DNA of 53,057 bases, from the NCBI GenBank assembly GCA_938005675.1, contig CALKXH010000015.1, positions 1 through 53,057 on the forward strand, read 5' to 3'. The notes beneath the pieces were generated by a model, which did not search any database, was not told the DNA's origin, and worked only from the letters and a program-made list of their open reading frames with translations. The stretch is from an uncultured Anaerolineae bacterium. GTDB taxonomy: Bacteria; Chloroflexota; Anaerolineae; Aggregatilineales; UBA2796. Made by a program: the position numbers and the translations under genes. Below are positions 1 to 8,351 of this stretch, piece after piece (within the stretch, counting starts at the first letter, position 1; each line of letters opens with the position of its first letter).

Positions 1-1847
1 TCGGTGCGCAGCGGCGAGCGAGCGCCCATCGCCGGCGCGCGCGCGTTGTTATCGGCGAGGATATCGCTGATGACGAAGGCGATGCGCGGATCGAGGACGG
101 GCTTGGCGCTCGCCGCGTTCAGGATGCTGCGCTCAGTGACGCTCGCGCGGGCGCGCCCAGCGCAGCCGCCCTCGTACTCGTAGACGATCTCATTCTCGCT
201 GTTGGTGATGCATAGAATGGCGGTAGTCGGCACGAGTTGCCCCTCGTTGGCGAAGACGGCGTAGGCGCGCGCCAACTCTAAGGGCGTGACCTCGCCGCCG
301 CCCAACGTCAGCGCGAGTCCGTAACGGGACGGATCGGGCTCTAGGCTGCGGATGCCCACGCGCGCCGCGAAGCTCAAGAGCGCCTCGACCCCGATTTGGC
401 GCAGGGTCAGCACGGCGGGGATGTTGTAGGAGTTGGCGAGGGCATCGCGCACGCGCACCGGACCGTGAAAGGCGCGGTCGTAGTTGACGGGCGAGTAGAG
501 CGGATTGCCGCGCACGCCGATGTGCGTCTCCACATCCCACAAGACCGTCCCCGCTGAGAAGCCGCGCTCCATCGCGGCGGCGTAGGTCAGCGGCTTGATG
601 GCGCTGCCGGGCTGGCGCGGCGCAATGGCGACGTTCACGCGCCCATCAATTGAGTCGTCGCGGTAATCCACGCTGCCGACCATCGCCAGAATCTCGCCCG
701 TGGCGGGCTTCAAGACCACGACGGCGGCGTTGTTGGCGTTGTGCGCCGCCTTGATCTGGGCGATCTGCGTCGCGGCGGCGCGCTCTGCCAGCGCCTGCAG
801 GCGCGGATCGAGCGTGGTGTAGATGGTTAAGCCGCCGAAGTTGATGTAGGTGTCGGGCAGGTTCAGGGCGGGCAGCAGCGCGCGCACCTCTTGCTCGGCG
901 TAGAGGGTGAAGTGCGGCGCGTTGAGGCGGATGTTCGGATCGGCGAAGATGAGCGGCTGCGCCGCGGCGGAGTCGGCTTCGGCGCGCGTGATCGCCCCGC
1001 TTTTGACCATCAAATCCAGCACGACGCGCCGCCGCGCTAGGACGGCGTCCAGACTGCGCGAGTCGAAGGGGTTGAGCGTGGCGGGCGCTTGCGGCAAGCC
1101 GGCGAGCAGCGCCGCCTCAGCCAGATTCAGCTCGGCGGCGCGCTTGCCGAAGTAGGTTTGCGCCGCCGCCTCGATGCCGTAGGCGACGTTGCCGTAATAG
1201 ATCGTGTTGAGGTACATCTCAAGGATTTCGTCTTTGCTCTTGCGCTGAGTGAGCGCCACCGCCATGGCGATCTCCTCCAGCTTGCGGCGGGCGGAGCGCT
1301 CAGTGCGGTACTGATAGTCAAAGGCGATGTTGCGCACCAATTGTTGGGTGATGGTGCTGCCGCCGCCGCTCTCGGCGCCGCTGAAGTAGCCCAAGCCGGC
1401 GCGCAGAATCGCCGAGACATCGATGCCGATGTTCTCGTAGAACGAGGCGTCCTCCACGGCGATGGTCGCCTTGATCAGATAGGGCGATATCTCGCTCAGG
1501 CGGACTTTGGTGCGCCGCCCCTCGCCGATCAGCTGGTAGAGCTCGTTCCCGTAGCGGTCAAGGATGCGCGCCGTCTGGAAAGCCTGCTCTTGTTTGGGCA
1601 GGGCGGCTTCCAACTTGCCGACGACCTGCTCGCCGAAGTCGTTGAGGATGGCGCTGACGACCACGAAGCCGCCGCACAGCGTCGAGACGAGCAGCGAGCC
1701 GAGCAGGACGGCGCAGCCCAGCAACCACAGCTGCCACGGACGGCGCGGCGTCGCTCGCATTGGATAGGGGAGCGGCGGAGGCGGCGGCGCTTGGTAGGAG
1801 CGCGCAGTCGGCGGATCATCGTAGCGGGAGGGCGGATTGGGCTGCAT
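1..1847 (-). CDS. Class A penicillin-binding protein (PBP1A-like), C-terminus cut by window edge
   Basis: Bifunctional peptidoglycan glycosyltransferase and DD-transpeptidase of the cell envelope. The ATG at 1847 gives a proline-rich cytoplasmic N-terminus, one membrane helix at about residues 39-68, and a GT51 domain with the catalytic Glu132 in VEDASFY, then GGSTITQQLVRN. The transpeptidase domain follows, with SAIK (the SxxK nucleophile motif) and SYN (SxN). The usual His of the EDxxFxxHxG motif reads Asn (ENIG). About 615 codons are inside the window; the sequence ends at the RSPLRT stretch that normally sits just before the KTG box, so KTG and the tail lie outside. The family assignment is secure. 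The His-to-Asn change is a tolerated-looking variation, not evidence of inactivity. Confidence 0.93.
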   Translation of the reverse strand, partial: MQPNPPSRYDDPPTARSYQAPPPPPLPYPMRATPRRPWQLWLLGCAVLLGSLLVSTLCGGFVVVSAILNDFGEQVVGKLEAALPKQEQAFQTARILDRYGNELYQLIGEGRRTKVRLSEISPYLIKATIAVEDASFYENIGIDVSAILRAGLGYFSGAESGGGSTITQQLVRNIAFDYQYRTERSARRKLEEIAMAVALTQRKSKDEILEMYLNTIYYGNVAYGIEAAAQTYFGKRAAELNLAEAALLAGLPQAPATLNPFDSRSLDAVLARRRVVLDLMVKSGAITRAEADSAAAQPLIFADPNIRLNAPHFTLYAEQEVRALLPALNLPDTYINFGGLTIYTTLDPRLQALAERAAATQIAQIKAAHNANNAAVVVLKPATGEILAMVGSVDYRDDSIDGRVNVAIAPRQPGSAIKPLTYAAAMERGFSAGTVLWDVETHIGVRGNPLYSPVNYDRAFHGPVRVRDALANSYNIPAVLTLRQIGVEALLSFAARVGIRSLEPDPSRYGLALTLGGGEVTPLELARAYAVFANEGQLVPTTAILCITNSENEIVYEYEGGCAGRARASVTERSILNAASAKPVLDPRIAFVISDILADNNARAPAMGARSPLRT

Positions 1848-1883
1848 CGGCTTCACTTCCTCACGGCGCAGGGCATTAGAGCT

Positions 1884-1889
1884 ATTGTA
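1884..1889 (-). promoter_or_regulatory. Candidate extended -10 for the penicillin-binding protein gene
   Basis: Read on the minus strand this is TACAAT preceded by TGC, which fits an extended -10 (TGnTATAAT). It lies about 37 bases before the ATG at 1847. I found no convincing -35, which extended -10 promoters can lack. Confidence 0.35.
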
Positions 1890-2045
1890 GCACGCCTTGC
1901 CGCGCGCCGATCAGAGCGTCCGCGCCCTGTAGCGCGAGCGTAGGGCGAGCGTTTGATCGCCAAAAACGACTTTTTGCGGTATGTTGGGCGGCGGGCAGAA
2001 CGCCCAGCCTATTCTCAAGAGACTTTCGGGAGGGAATGTGCCGCC

Positions 2046-3317
2046 ATGAGGCACATACGCATTTTTCTGCTGTGCAGCGCTTTGATCGTCTGCCTGAGCT
2101 GGCTGGTTCACTCACCTGACGGCTGGCTGAGCGCTCAAGCGCTGCAAAGCACCGAGACTCCGAGCAGCACGCGTATTCCTGTGGCTACCAACACGCCGCG
2201 CCCGACCCGCACGCCGCCTCCGCCGACCGCCACGCCGACGCCAGAGCCGCTCAGCGCGCGGCTATGCCTCGATTGCAATCGCGTACGCCTGCGCAACACG
2301 CCCGGCACCGCCGGCGAAATCCTGACCATCCTCGATCCCGCCGCCCAACTGACCGTGATCGGGCGCACGGCGGATAATCAGTGGCTGCAAGTGATCGTGG
2401 CGCCCGGCGTGACGCGCGGCTGGGTTTCGGCGCTGTATATGCGCCTGCCCGACCTCAGCCCGCTCCCCGCCGAGCGGATCAATCAGCTGCCCGTGCAAGG
2501 CGTGGCTGTGGAGGCGAGCCCGACGCCCACCAGCGCTTTCACAGCGAGCGTCCCGCCGTGGCTGACGGGCATCAGCTCGCGCACGCGCGCCATCTATCTG
2601 CGCGGGCAGCAACTGGGCAATCGGCGCAACGTTTTCTCCAAAGTTGGCGATAGCATCACCGCCTCGCCGCAATTCTTGTACCCGATTGGCTTCGGGCAGT
2701 ACGAGCTGGGCGCCTACGGCAACCTCGCCAACGTCATCGCCTTCTTCTCGCAGGCGAACGCCCGCGCGGGCAACTCGTTCGCCAATCAATCGCTGGCAGC
2801 CGCCAGCGGCTGGACGGCGGACAAGCTCCTGACGCCCGGCTTCGCCTACCCGGAGATTTGCGGGACGGATATACCGCTCGTTTGCGAGTACAAGCAGACT
2901 CGCCCCGCCATCGCCCTGATCTTGATCGGCTCGAACGATAGCGGCAGCGGCTCGGCGGAGGTCTTCGCCGATCACCTGCGCCAGATCGTGGAAATCTCGC
3001 TGGAGATGGGCGTGATCCCCGTCCTCAGCACCATCCCACCCAAGAATTTCGACGAGAATCAGGAGCAGCGCGTGCAGGCGTGGAACAGCGTCATCCGCGC
3101 CATCGCCGCTCAGTACGAAGTGCCGCTCTGGGATTACCACGCCAATCTGCTCGGCTTGCCCAATCGCGGCATCAGCAGCGATGGCTTGCATCCCTCAGCG
3201 CCGCCCGATGGCGCCGCGGCGCGCTTCACGCCTGAGAATCTGCAGTACGGCTATACCGTGCGCAACCTGAACGCCCTGCAAGTGCTGGACGCTCTGCTGC
3301 GCACCGTGATGTACTGA
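2046..3317 (+). CDS. Secreted SH3-like plus SGNH/GDSL-type hydrolase
   Basis: A 423-residue exported protein. The ATG at 2046 is preferred over an upstream in-frame start at 1953 because it begins a clear signal peptide (MRHIRIFLLCSALIVCL) and has GGGAGGG at 2028-2034. After the signal comes a Thr/Pro-rich linker, an SH3_3-like domain (CNRVRLRNTPGTAGEI to WVSALYM), a second linker, then an SGNH hydrolase-like domain. That domain shows block I VGDSI, block III GSND and block V DGLHPS (Asp/His), as expected for a Ser-Asp-His esterase or lipase. The substrate is unknown; cell-wall or polysaccharide ester cleavage is a guess from the SH3 fusion. Its TGA overlaps the ATG of queG. Confidence 0.8.
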   Translation: MRHIRIFLLCSALIVCLSWLVHSPDGWLSAQALQSTETPSSTRIPVATNTPRPTRTPPPPTATPTPEPLSARLCLDCNRVRLRNTPGTAGEILTILDPAAQLTVIGRTADNQWLQVIVAPGVTRGWVSALYMRLPDLSPLPAERINQLPVQGVAVEASPTPTSAFTASVPPWLTGISSRTRAIYLRGQQLGNRRNVFSKVGDSITASPQFLYPIGFGQYELGAYGNLANVIAFFSQANARAGNSFANQSLAAASGWTADKLLTPGFAYPEICGTDIPLVCEYKQTRPAIALILIGSNDSGSGSAEVFADHLRQIVEISLEMGVIPVLSTIPPKNFDENQEQRVQAWNSVIRAIAAQYEVPLWDYHANLLGLPNRGISSDGLHPSAPPDGAAARFTPENLQYGYTVRNLNALQVLDALLRTVMY

Positions 3318-4462
3318 TGGGCGCGGCGTTCTCGGCGGCGCGCCTGAAGGCGCACGCTCAGCAACTCGGCTTCGCCATGCTGGGCGTGACGCCCGCCCTG
3401 CCCTCGCCGCGCCTGGACGCCTACCTGCGCTGGATCGCGGCGGGCTATCACGGGACGATGGCGTACATGGCGCGCGCGGATCGGGTGGCGCGCCGCCGCG
3501 ACCTGACCGTCATCCTGCCCGGCGCGCGCTCGCTGATCGTGGTCGGCTTGGCATACCACACCCTCAACGTGCCGCTTGAGGTGCTGACCGATCCGACGCG
3601 CGGGCGCATCGCCGCCTACGCTTGGGGACTCGACTACCACACGGTGCTCGGCGCGCGCCTAGAAGAGTTGGCGGCGTGGCTGCGCGCCGAGTCAGGTGGG
3701 ATGGCGTATCGCGTCTACGTGGATACCGGCGCGATCCTCGAGCGCTCGCACGCTCAGCAAGCCGGTCTGGGCTTCATCGGCAAGAATACTGTCCTGATCG
3801 ATCCCAAGCGCGGCAGCTACTTCCTGCTGGGCGAGATCGTGACCGACCTCGCCTTCGACCGCTACGACGCGCCGCATCGAGAGACGCTGTGCGGCACGTG
3901 CGAACGTTGCCGCCGCGCCTGCCCCACCGACGCCTTCCCGCAGCCCTACGTGCTGGATGCGCGGCGCTGCATCAGCTACCTGACCATCGAGTTCAAGGGC
4001 TACGTGCCGCACCCGCTGCGTCCGCTGCTGGGCAATTGGATCATGGGCTGCGATGTGTGCATGGAGGTCTGCCCGTTCACGCGCTTCGCCAAGCCGACGC
4101 CCGAAGCCGCCTTTCAGCCGCCCGATCTAGAGCGCGCCGCGCCGCGCCTCGCGCGCTTGCTGAGCCTGAGCGCCGCCGAATTCGCCGAGTTCTTCGCAGG
4201 ATCGCCCGTCTTGCGCCTGAAGCACGAGCGCCTTCTGCGCAACGCCTGCCTCGCGGCGGGCAACAGCGGCGAGGCGACGCTCCTGCCCGCCCTGCAAGCC
4301 CTGATCGAGAGCGAGAGTCCGTTGGTGCGGGCGAGCGCGGCGTGGGCTGTGGCGCGTTTGGCGGGCGGGGCGGCGCGCCCGACCTTGCAGGCGGCGCTCG
4401 CCCGCGAGCGCGACGCCGAATGCGCCGCCGATCTGAGCCAAACCCTCGCCGCGCTCGGCTAG
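3317..4462 (+). CDS. queG: Epoxyqueuosine reductase QueG
   Basis: Cobalamin-dependent iron-sulfur enzyme that reduces epoxyqueuosine to queuosine in tRNA wobble position 34. The 381-residue length is typical for the family. Visible marks are the N-terminal domain ending in YVDTGAILER (conserved Asp136), the ferredoxin cysteines CGTCERCRRACP (Cys192, 195, 198, 202), the second set CDVCMEVCP, and a C-terminal HEAT-like helical tail. The start ATG at 3317 overlaps the TGA of the SGNH gene, so the two are translationally coupled although they have no obvious functional link. The stop shares the tetranucleotide CTAG with the stop of the convergent glycosyltransferase gene. Confidence 0.93.
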   Translation: MGAAFSAARLKAHAQQLGFAMLGVTPALPSPRLDAYLRWIAAGYHGTMAYMARADRVARRRDLTVILPGARSLIVVGLAYHTLNVPLEVLTDPTRGRIAAYAWGLDYHTVLGARLEELAAWLRAESGGMAYRVYVDTGAILERSHAQQAGLGFIGKNTVLIDPKRGSYFLLGEIVTDLAFDRYDAPHRETLCGTCERCRRACPTDAFPQPYVLDARRCISYLTIEFKGYVPHPLRPLLGNWIMGCDVCMEVCPFTRFAKPTPEAAFQPPDLERAAPRLARLLSLSAAEFAEFFAGSPVLRLKHERLLRNACLAAGNSGEATLLPALQALIESESPLVRASAAWAVARLAGGAARPTLQAALARERDAECAADLSQTLAALG

Positions 4463-5664
4463 GAGGCTTGAGTTAGGCGACTGCGCTCCACCAGCTCGCT
4501 GTAAAGCCCGATCCACTCCGCCGCGATGTTGCGGATATCGAAGTGGCGGCTGATCTGGTGGGCGTGATCGCCCATCGCGCGGCGCGCCGCCTCGTTCTGG
4601 CAGAACCATACAAGCGCCGCGGCGAGGTCGGACGGGTCGTTCTCGGCGAGGATACCCGCCCGCTGGTGATTCGGATATTCCTCCCACCAATCGGCGCGCA
4701 CGCCCACAAAGGGCTTGTGGCACGCCATCGCCTCGGTGACCGAAAGCGGGTTGGTATCGCTGAGGGAGGGCATCCCGAAGACGTCGAAGAGCGGGATGTA
4801 GCGCGGCAATGCCTCGTTCGGCACTCTGCCCAAGAAGTGGACGCGCTGCGAGACGGGGGCGGTGATCGCCTCCAGCTCGGCGCGCGAGCTGCCATCGCCC
4901 ACCACGACCCAGTGCGCGTCGGCGCCTTGCCGCACGGCGCGCACGAACGCCTCAGCGAAGACTTCGAGGTTCTTCTCCGGCGAGACGCGCCCGACGTAAC
5001 CGAAGATGGTCGCCTCCGCGCCGATGCCCAGCTCCTCACGGCGCAGGACGTCGGCGGGGAGTTGCTCGAAGCGCTGCAACGGCACGCCATTGTGCACCAC
5101 GCGCATCCGATCTGCCAGATGGGGCGCCAATTGTTGCATCCAGCGCAGCGAGCTGTGCGAGGGCGCGGTGATCAGGTCGCTGGCTTGCATGATGGCGTTC
5201 ATTTGCGCCTCGACGTACAGCTTGAGCATCGGGCGCAGCACGCTCGACCAGCGCTCTTCAAGGTAGATATCGTGGCGGGTGTGGTTGGTGAAGACGAGCG
5301 GTCGCTGTGTGCGCTTGGCGATGCGCAAGGCGATGTGAGCGATGTTGAAGGGATCGTTGACGTGGAAGACGCTGAGCGTCTGCGCCACCGACGTCGAGCG
5401 GCGATCCAGCATCAGGGCGCCGTAGAACGGGCTATTGCCCAGCGGCACGCCGCGCGTCACCCAGACGTTCGGCTGCGCGCTCTCGTGGTTGCCAAAGGTG
5501 AAGATATGGGCATCTTGCCCTTGTGCCAGCAGCTCGGCGTGCAGGTTGCTCAGCACCACGCTCACGCCGTTGATGATCGGCGGGAAGCTATCGGTGAACA
5601 ATCCGATGCGCAGCCGTTGATCGACGGCAGTCTGGCGCTTGTGCGGAAGATTCAAACTCAGCAC
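4459..5664 (-). CDS. GT4-family glycosyltransferase
   Basis: A 401-residue GT-B fold glycosyltransferase. The N-terminal acceptor domain opens with RIGLFTDSFPPIINGVS, the usual GT4 start. The donor domain carries GYVGRVSPEKNLEVF and HFLGRVPNEALPRYI, then SDTNPLSVTEAMACHKPFVG, which corresponds to the conserved nucleotide-sugar-binding glutamate region. Relatives include diacylglycerol and phosphatidylinositol glycosyltransferases, so a glycolipid acceptor is plausible, but sugar and acceptor cannot be read from sequence. It is a single-gene unit with a leader of over 100 bases, convergent with queG. Confidence 0.85.
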   Translation of the reverse strand: MLSLNLPHKRQTAVDQRLRIGLFTDSFPPIINGVSVVLSNLHAELLAQGQDAHIFTFGNHESAQPNVWVTRGVPLGNSPFYGALMLDRRSTSVAQTLSVFHVNDPFNIAHIALRIAKRTQRPLVFTNHTRHDIYLEERWSSVLRPMLKLYVEAQMNAIMQASDLITAPSHSSLRWMQQLAPHLADRMRVVHNGVPLQRFEQLPADVLRREELGIGAEATIFGYVGRVSPEKNLEVFAEAFVRAVRQGADAHWVVVGDGSSRAELEAITAPVSQRVHFLGRVPNEALPRYIPLFDVFGMPSLSDTNPLSVTEAMACHKPFVGVRADWWEEYPNHQRAGILAENDPSDLAAALVWFCQNEAARRAMGDHAHQISRHFDIRNIAAEWIGLYSELVERSRLTQAS

Positions 5665-5770
5665 AGTCCCTTACCTCACTCCCTTTAAGCCCAAAGAGCG
5701 GTCAGTCGCACACTTGAGCAAGTATGCGCCTCAGCCTATAACACCTTGAAGGGCTTTTCCGCACGGCACA

Positions 5771-5798
5771 ACTCTAGCATGGCTCAGGCGCTTGTCAA
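5771..5798 (-). promoter_or_regulatory. Candidate promoter for the GT4 gene
   Basis: On the minus strand a perfect -35 TTGACA (5793-5798) is followed after 16 bases by TAGAGT (5771-5776). Transcription would start near 5765, giving a leader of about 100 bases before the ATG at 5664. Confidence 0.4.
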
Positions 5799-5843
5799 GA
5801 GAGAGGACGAGGCGCTCGGATCGCCACGAACGGCGCAGCGCGC

Positions 5844-5849
5844 TATAAT
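5844..5849 (+). promoter_or_regulatory. Perfect TATAAT immediately before tyrA
   Basis: TATAAT ends only eight bases before the tyrA ATG at 5858. A start about seven bases downstream would put the 5' end at 5856-5858, predicting a leaderless or nearly leaderless mRNA. No ribosome-binding site precedes the ATG, which agrees. The -35 region is poor. Confidence 0.5.
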
Positions 5850-5857
5850 AGCGCCTC

Positions 5858-6712
5858 ATGAAAGCCCTGAGCGACTCACATCTCTGCATCATCGGCACAG
5901 GCTTGATGGGCGCCTCGCTGGCTTTGGCGCTGCGCGGCAAGGTGCGCCATCTGCACGGCATCGATCCCGATCCGAGCGGCGCGCCGTACTTCGATACGTT
6001 CTCTAGCGCGCTGCACAGCCTCTACAACGCCGATGTGATCGTGCTGGCTGCTCCCATCCGCGCCATCCTGAGCCTCTTGCCGCAGGTGGGCGCGCTGGCG
6101 GCGGCGGGCGCTTTGGTCACCGACTTGGGCAGCGTCAAGGCGCCGATCATCGCGGCGATGGATCAGCTGCCGCCGCGCGTGCAAGCCGTCGGCGGGCATC
6201 CGATGTGCGGCAAGGAGCTGAGCGGCGCCCGCGCCGCCGACCCGACGCTCTATCGCGGCTGCACGTACGTGCTGTGCGCAGCGCAGCGCACCTCGCAGGC
6301 GGCGCTCGCCTTCATGAGCGACCTCGTGCGGGCTATCGGGGCGCAGCCGCTGCAGCTAGATGCCGCCGCCCACGATAAGGCGGTGGCGCACATCAGCCAC
6401 TTGCCGTACTTGCTCAGCGCGGCGCTGGTGCTGACCGCCGCCGAAGTCGATGATGAGCGGCTGTGGCAGTTGGCAGCCAGCGGCTTTCGAGATACCTCGC
6501 GGCTCGCCTCCAGCGAGGTGAGCATGATGGGCGACGTGGTGACGGGCAATCGGGCGGCGCTGCTGAGCGCTTTGGCGCGCTACATGGCGCAGATCGCCCG
6601 TCTGCAAGCGCTTTTGGCTTCTGAGGACGACTCCGCCTTGCGCGCTGCGCTGGAGCAGGCGCGCCAAGCGCGCCAAGCGTGGCTGGCTTACCGAGAAAGG
6701 CAATCCCTGTGA
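5858..6712 (+). CDS. tyrA: Prephenate (or arogenate) dehydrogenase TyrA
   Basis: A 284-residue NAD(P)-dependent dehydrogenase that makes 4-hydroxyphenylpyruvate or tyrosine from prephenate or arogenate. The Rossmann motif CIIGTGLMGASLALAL is at the N-terminus. GGHPMCGKELSG carries the family's conserved His, followed by a helical C-terminal domain with HISHLPYLLSAAL and SGFRDTSRLA. There is no fused chorismate mutase or ACT domain. GTGA at 6709-6712 overlaps its stop with the start of aroE, so two aromatic amino acid genes form one coupled unit. The choice between prephenate and arogenate as substrate is not determined. Confidence 0.9.
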   Translation: MKALSDSHLCIIGTGLMGASLALALRGKVRHLHGIDPDPSGAPYFDTFSSALHSLYNADVIVLAAPIRAILSLLPQVGALAAAGALVTDLGSVKAPIIAAMDQLPPRVQAVGGHPMCGKELSGARAADPTLYRGCTYVLCAAQRTSQAALAFMSDLVRAIGAQPLQLDAAAHDKAVAHISHLPYLLSAALVLTAAEVDDERLWQLAASGFRDTSRLASSEVSMMGDVVTGNRAALLSALARYMAQIARLQALLASEDDSALRAALEQARQARQAWLAYRERQSL

Positions 6713-7587
6713 CGCACAACGGGCATATTGACGGTCAGACGCAGTTGGTGGGCATCATCGGCTATCCGGTGGCGCATTCGCTCTCGCCGCAGATGCACAA
6801 CGCCGCCTTCGCCGAGCTGGGCATGAATTGGCGTTATGTGCCGCTCCTAGTGCAGCCGCAGCGCCTCGCCGAGGCGTTGCGCGGACTCTTGGCGTTGGGC
6901 TTTCGCGGCGCCAACGTGACCGTGCCGCACAAAGTGACGTGCATCCCGCACCTCGATAGCGTCACAGAGGCGGTCAGCATCGCTGGGGCGGTCAACACCA
7001 TCCGCATTGATGCCAGTCAGGGGCGGCTGGAGGGCTTGAATACCGATATGAGCGGCTTCCTGACCGATCTCGCCGTCAATCAGGTCAGCGTCAATGAAGA
7101 GTCGCGCGTGGTGATCTTGGGCGCGGGCGGCGCGGCGCGCGCCATCGGGGCGGGGCTGGCGCGCAGCGGCGCGGAGATCGCCTTCGTCAACCGCACGCTT
7201 GAGCGCGCCGTCCAAATCGTCGACTTTCTGCGCGCCAGCTGGGAGAGCTGCAAGGTCAAAGCGGTCGGGCTTGAGGATTTGGCGGAGGTCAGCCGCGAGG
7301 CAACGCTGATCATCAACGCCACGTCGGTCGGCATGTTCCCTTACACGGACGTCTCGCCGTGGCGGGAGGGCGTGCCCTTTCCGAAAGGCGCCGTGCTGTA
7401 CGACACGATCTACCGTCCGCTGCAGACTAAACTGATGCGCGACGCCGAGCGCAGCGGCTTGCGCGCGATCGGCGGCTTGGGCATGTTGGTCTATCAGGGC
7501 GCCGCCGCCTTCGAGCTGTGGACGGGCAAAAAAGCGCCCATCGAGCTGATGCGCCGAGTCTGCCTAGAGCACCTCAATCAGAGCTAA
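6709..7587 (+). CDS. aroE: Shikimate dehydrogenase AroE
   Basis: NADP-dependent reduction of 3-dehydroshikimate to shikimate. I take the GTG at 6709, which overlaps the tyrA TGA and has GAGAAAGG at 6693-6700, over an in-frame GTG at 6679; the product is 292 residues. The substrate domain has IIGYPVAHSLSPQMHN and NVTVPHK with the catalytic Lys, then NTDMSGF with the catalytic Asp. The NADP domain has GAGGAARAIG followed by NRT, and NATSVGM. The C-terminal GMLVYQGAAAFELWTG is diagnostic. Its stop overlaps the stop of the convergent TIGR03943-type gene. Confidence 0.95.
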   Translation: MTHNGHIDGQTQLVGIIGYPVAHSLSPQMHNAAFAELGMNWRYVPLLVQPQRLAEALRGLLALGFRGANVTVPHKVTCIPHLDSVTEAVSIAGAVNTIRIDASQGRLEGLNTDMSGFLTDLAVNQVSVNEESRVVILGAGGAARAIGAGLARSGAEIAFVNRTLERAVQIVDFLRASWESCKVKAVGLEDLAEVSREATLIINATSVGMFPYTDVSPWREGVPFPKGAVLYDTIYRPLQTKLMRDAERSGLRAIGGLGMLVYQGAAAFELWTGKKAPIELMRRVCLEHLNQS

Positions 7588-8348
7588 GGGAATAGGTACG
7601 GGCGCTCCGGCATGGCGACCGACTCGATAGACTCGGCGATCAGGATCGGCATCCGTTGCCCGAGGAAGTCGCGCACCTCGAACCTGCCCTGAACGCGCAC
7701 CCAACTATCGGCTGCCAAGCCGCCCGCCTGCTCGCTGCGCACGATCACGCCGATGGCGACGGCATCCGCTACGCAGCAGCTGACCGTGAAGCGCGTCAGC
7801 ATGAACTCGGCAGCCTCGTCAAAGCGTACGTCGCGGTAGACGAAGCCGATCAGGTCGGCGGGCTGCCCACCGAACTCGTCGATGTTGGTGGAGCTGCTGA
7901 AGGCGCGCACCCAGTCCAGCACGTTGCGCTGCGTCGGCGCGATGCTGAAAGCTTGATCGCCGCCTGAGACGTTCAGCGAGAAAGCGATCCCGCTGTTATT
8001 GATGGCGGCGGCGCCCAGCGGCTGCGCGGGCAAAAAGACGCCCAAGATCAGCGGCAAGCTCAGGAGCGCCAGCACGTACCAGCGCGCCGTGCCGCCGTGA
8101 GCGACTCCGCGCGCCGCTGGCAGCAGATCGGGCGCGCCTTGCAAGGTCGACTCGTCGCCTTCAGGCTCAGAGAGCAGGGCGATCACGTTGAGCGTCCCAA
8201 GCGCGAGCAGGGTGAAGCCCGCCAAGCCCGCCAGCCAATTGAAGCGCTCGTTGATGTAGAAGGCGATCTCGCCCGTGAGCAGAGTCTCCAGCAAATACAG
8301 CCCTAAGAGCAGCATCAGCGCCGCTTGGAACCATCGGCGTGTCCGCAT
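7584..8348 (-). CDS. TIGR03943/DUF1980-type membrane protein (YcgQ-like)
   Basis: A 254-residue protein. Two N-terminal membrane helices (about residues 8-26 and 38-58) and a third near residues 90-108 are followed by an exported domain containing the family hallmark double Cys in FTVSCCVADAVAIGV. This family is annotated as a putative permease subunit and is almost always next to a DUF318-type permease, as here, with a three-base gap. The transported substrate is not known; the Cys pair makes a metal or redox role conceivable. It is the last gene of a minus-strand unit starting at 10728. Confidence 0.82.
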   Translation of the reverse strand: MRTRRWFQAALMLLLGLYLLETLLTGEIAFYINERFNWLAGLAGFTLLALGTLNVIALLSEPEGDESTLQGAPDLLPAARGVAHGGTARWYVLALLSLPLILGVFLPAQPLGAAAINNSGIAFSLNVSGGDQAFSIAPTQRNVLDWVRAFSSSTNIDEFGGQPADLIGFVYRDVRFDEAAEFMLTRFTVSCCVADAVAIGVIVRSEQAGGLAADSWVRVQGRFEVRDFLGQRMPILIAESIESVAMPERPYLFP

Positions 8349-8351
8349 GAG

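Noticed and set aside
190..540. Long open frames antisense to, or in another frame of, the genes throughout the window
   Set aside because: GC-rich coding sequence leaves alternative frames open. These translations are Arg/Ala/Pro-rich, lack ribosome-binding sites and family motifs, and coincide with well-supported genes on the other strand or frame.
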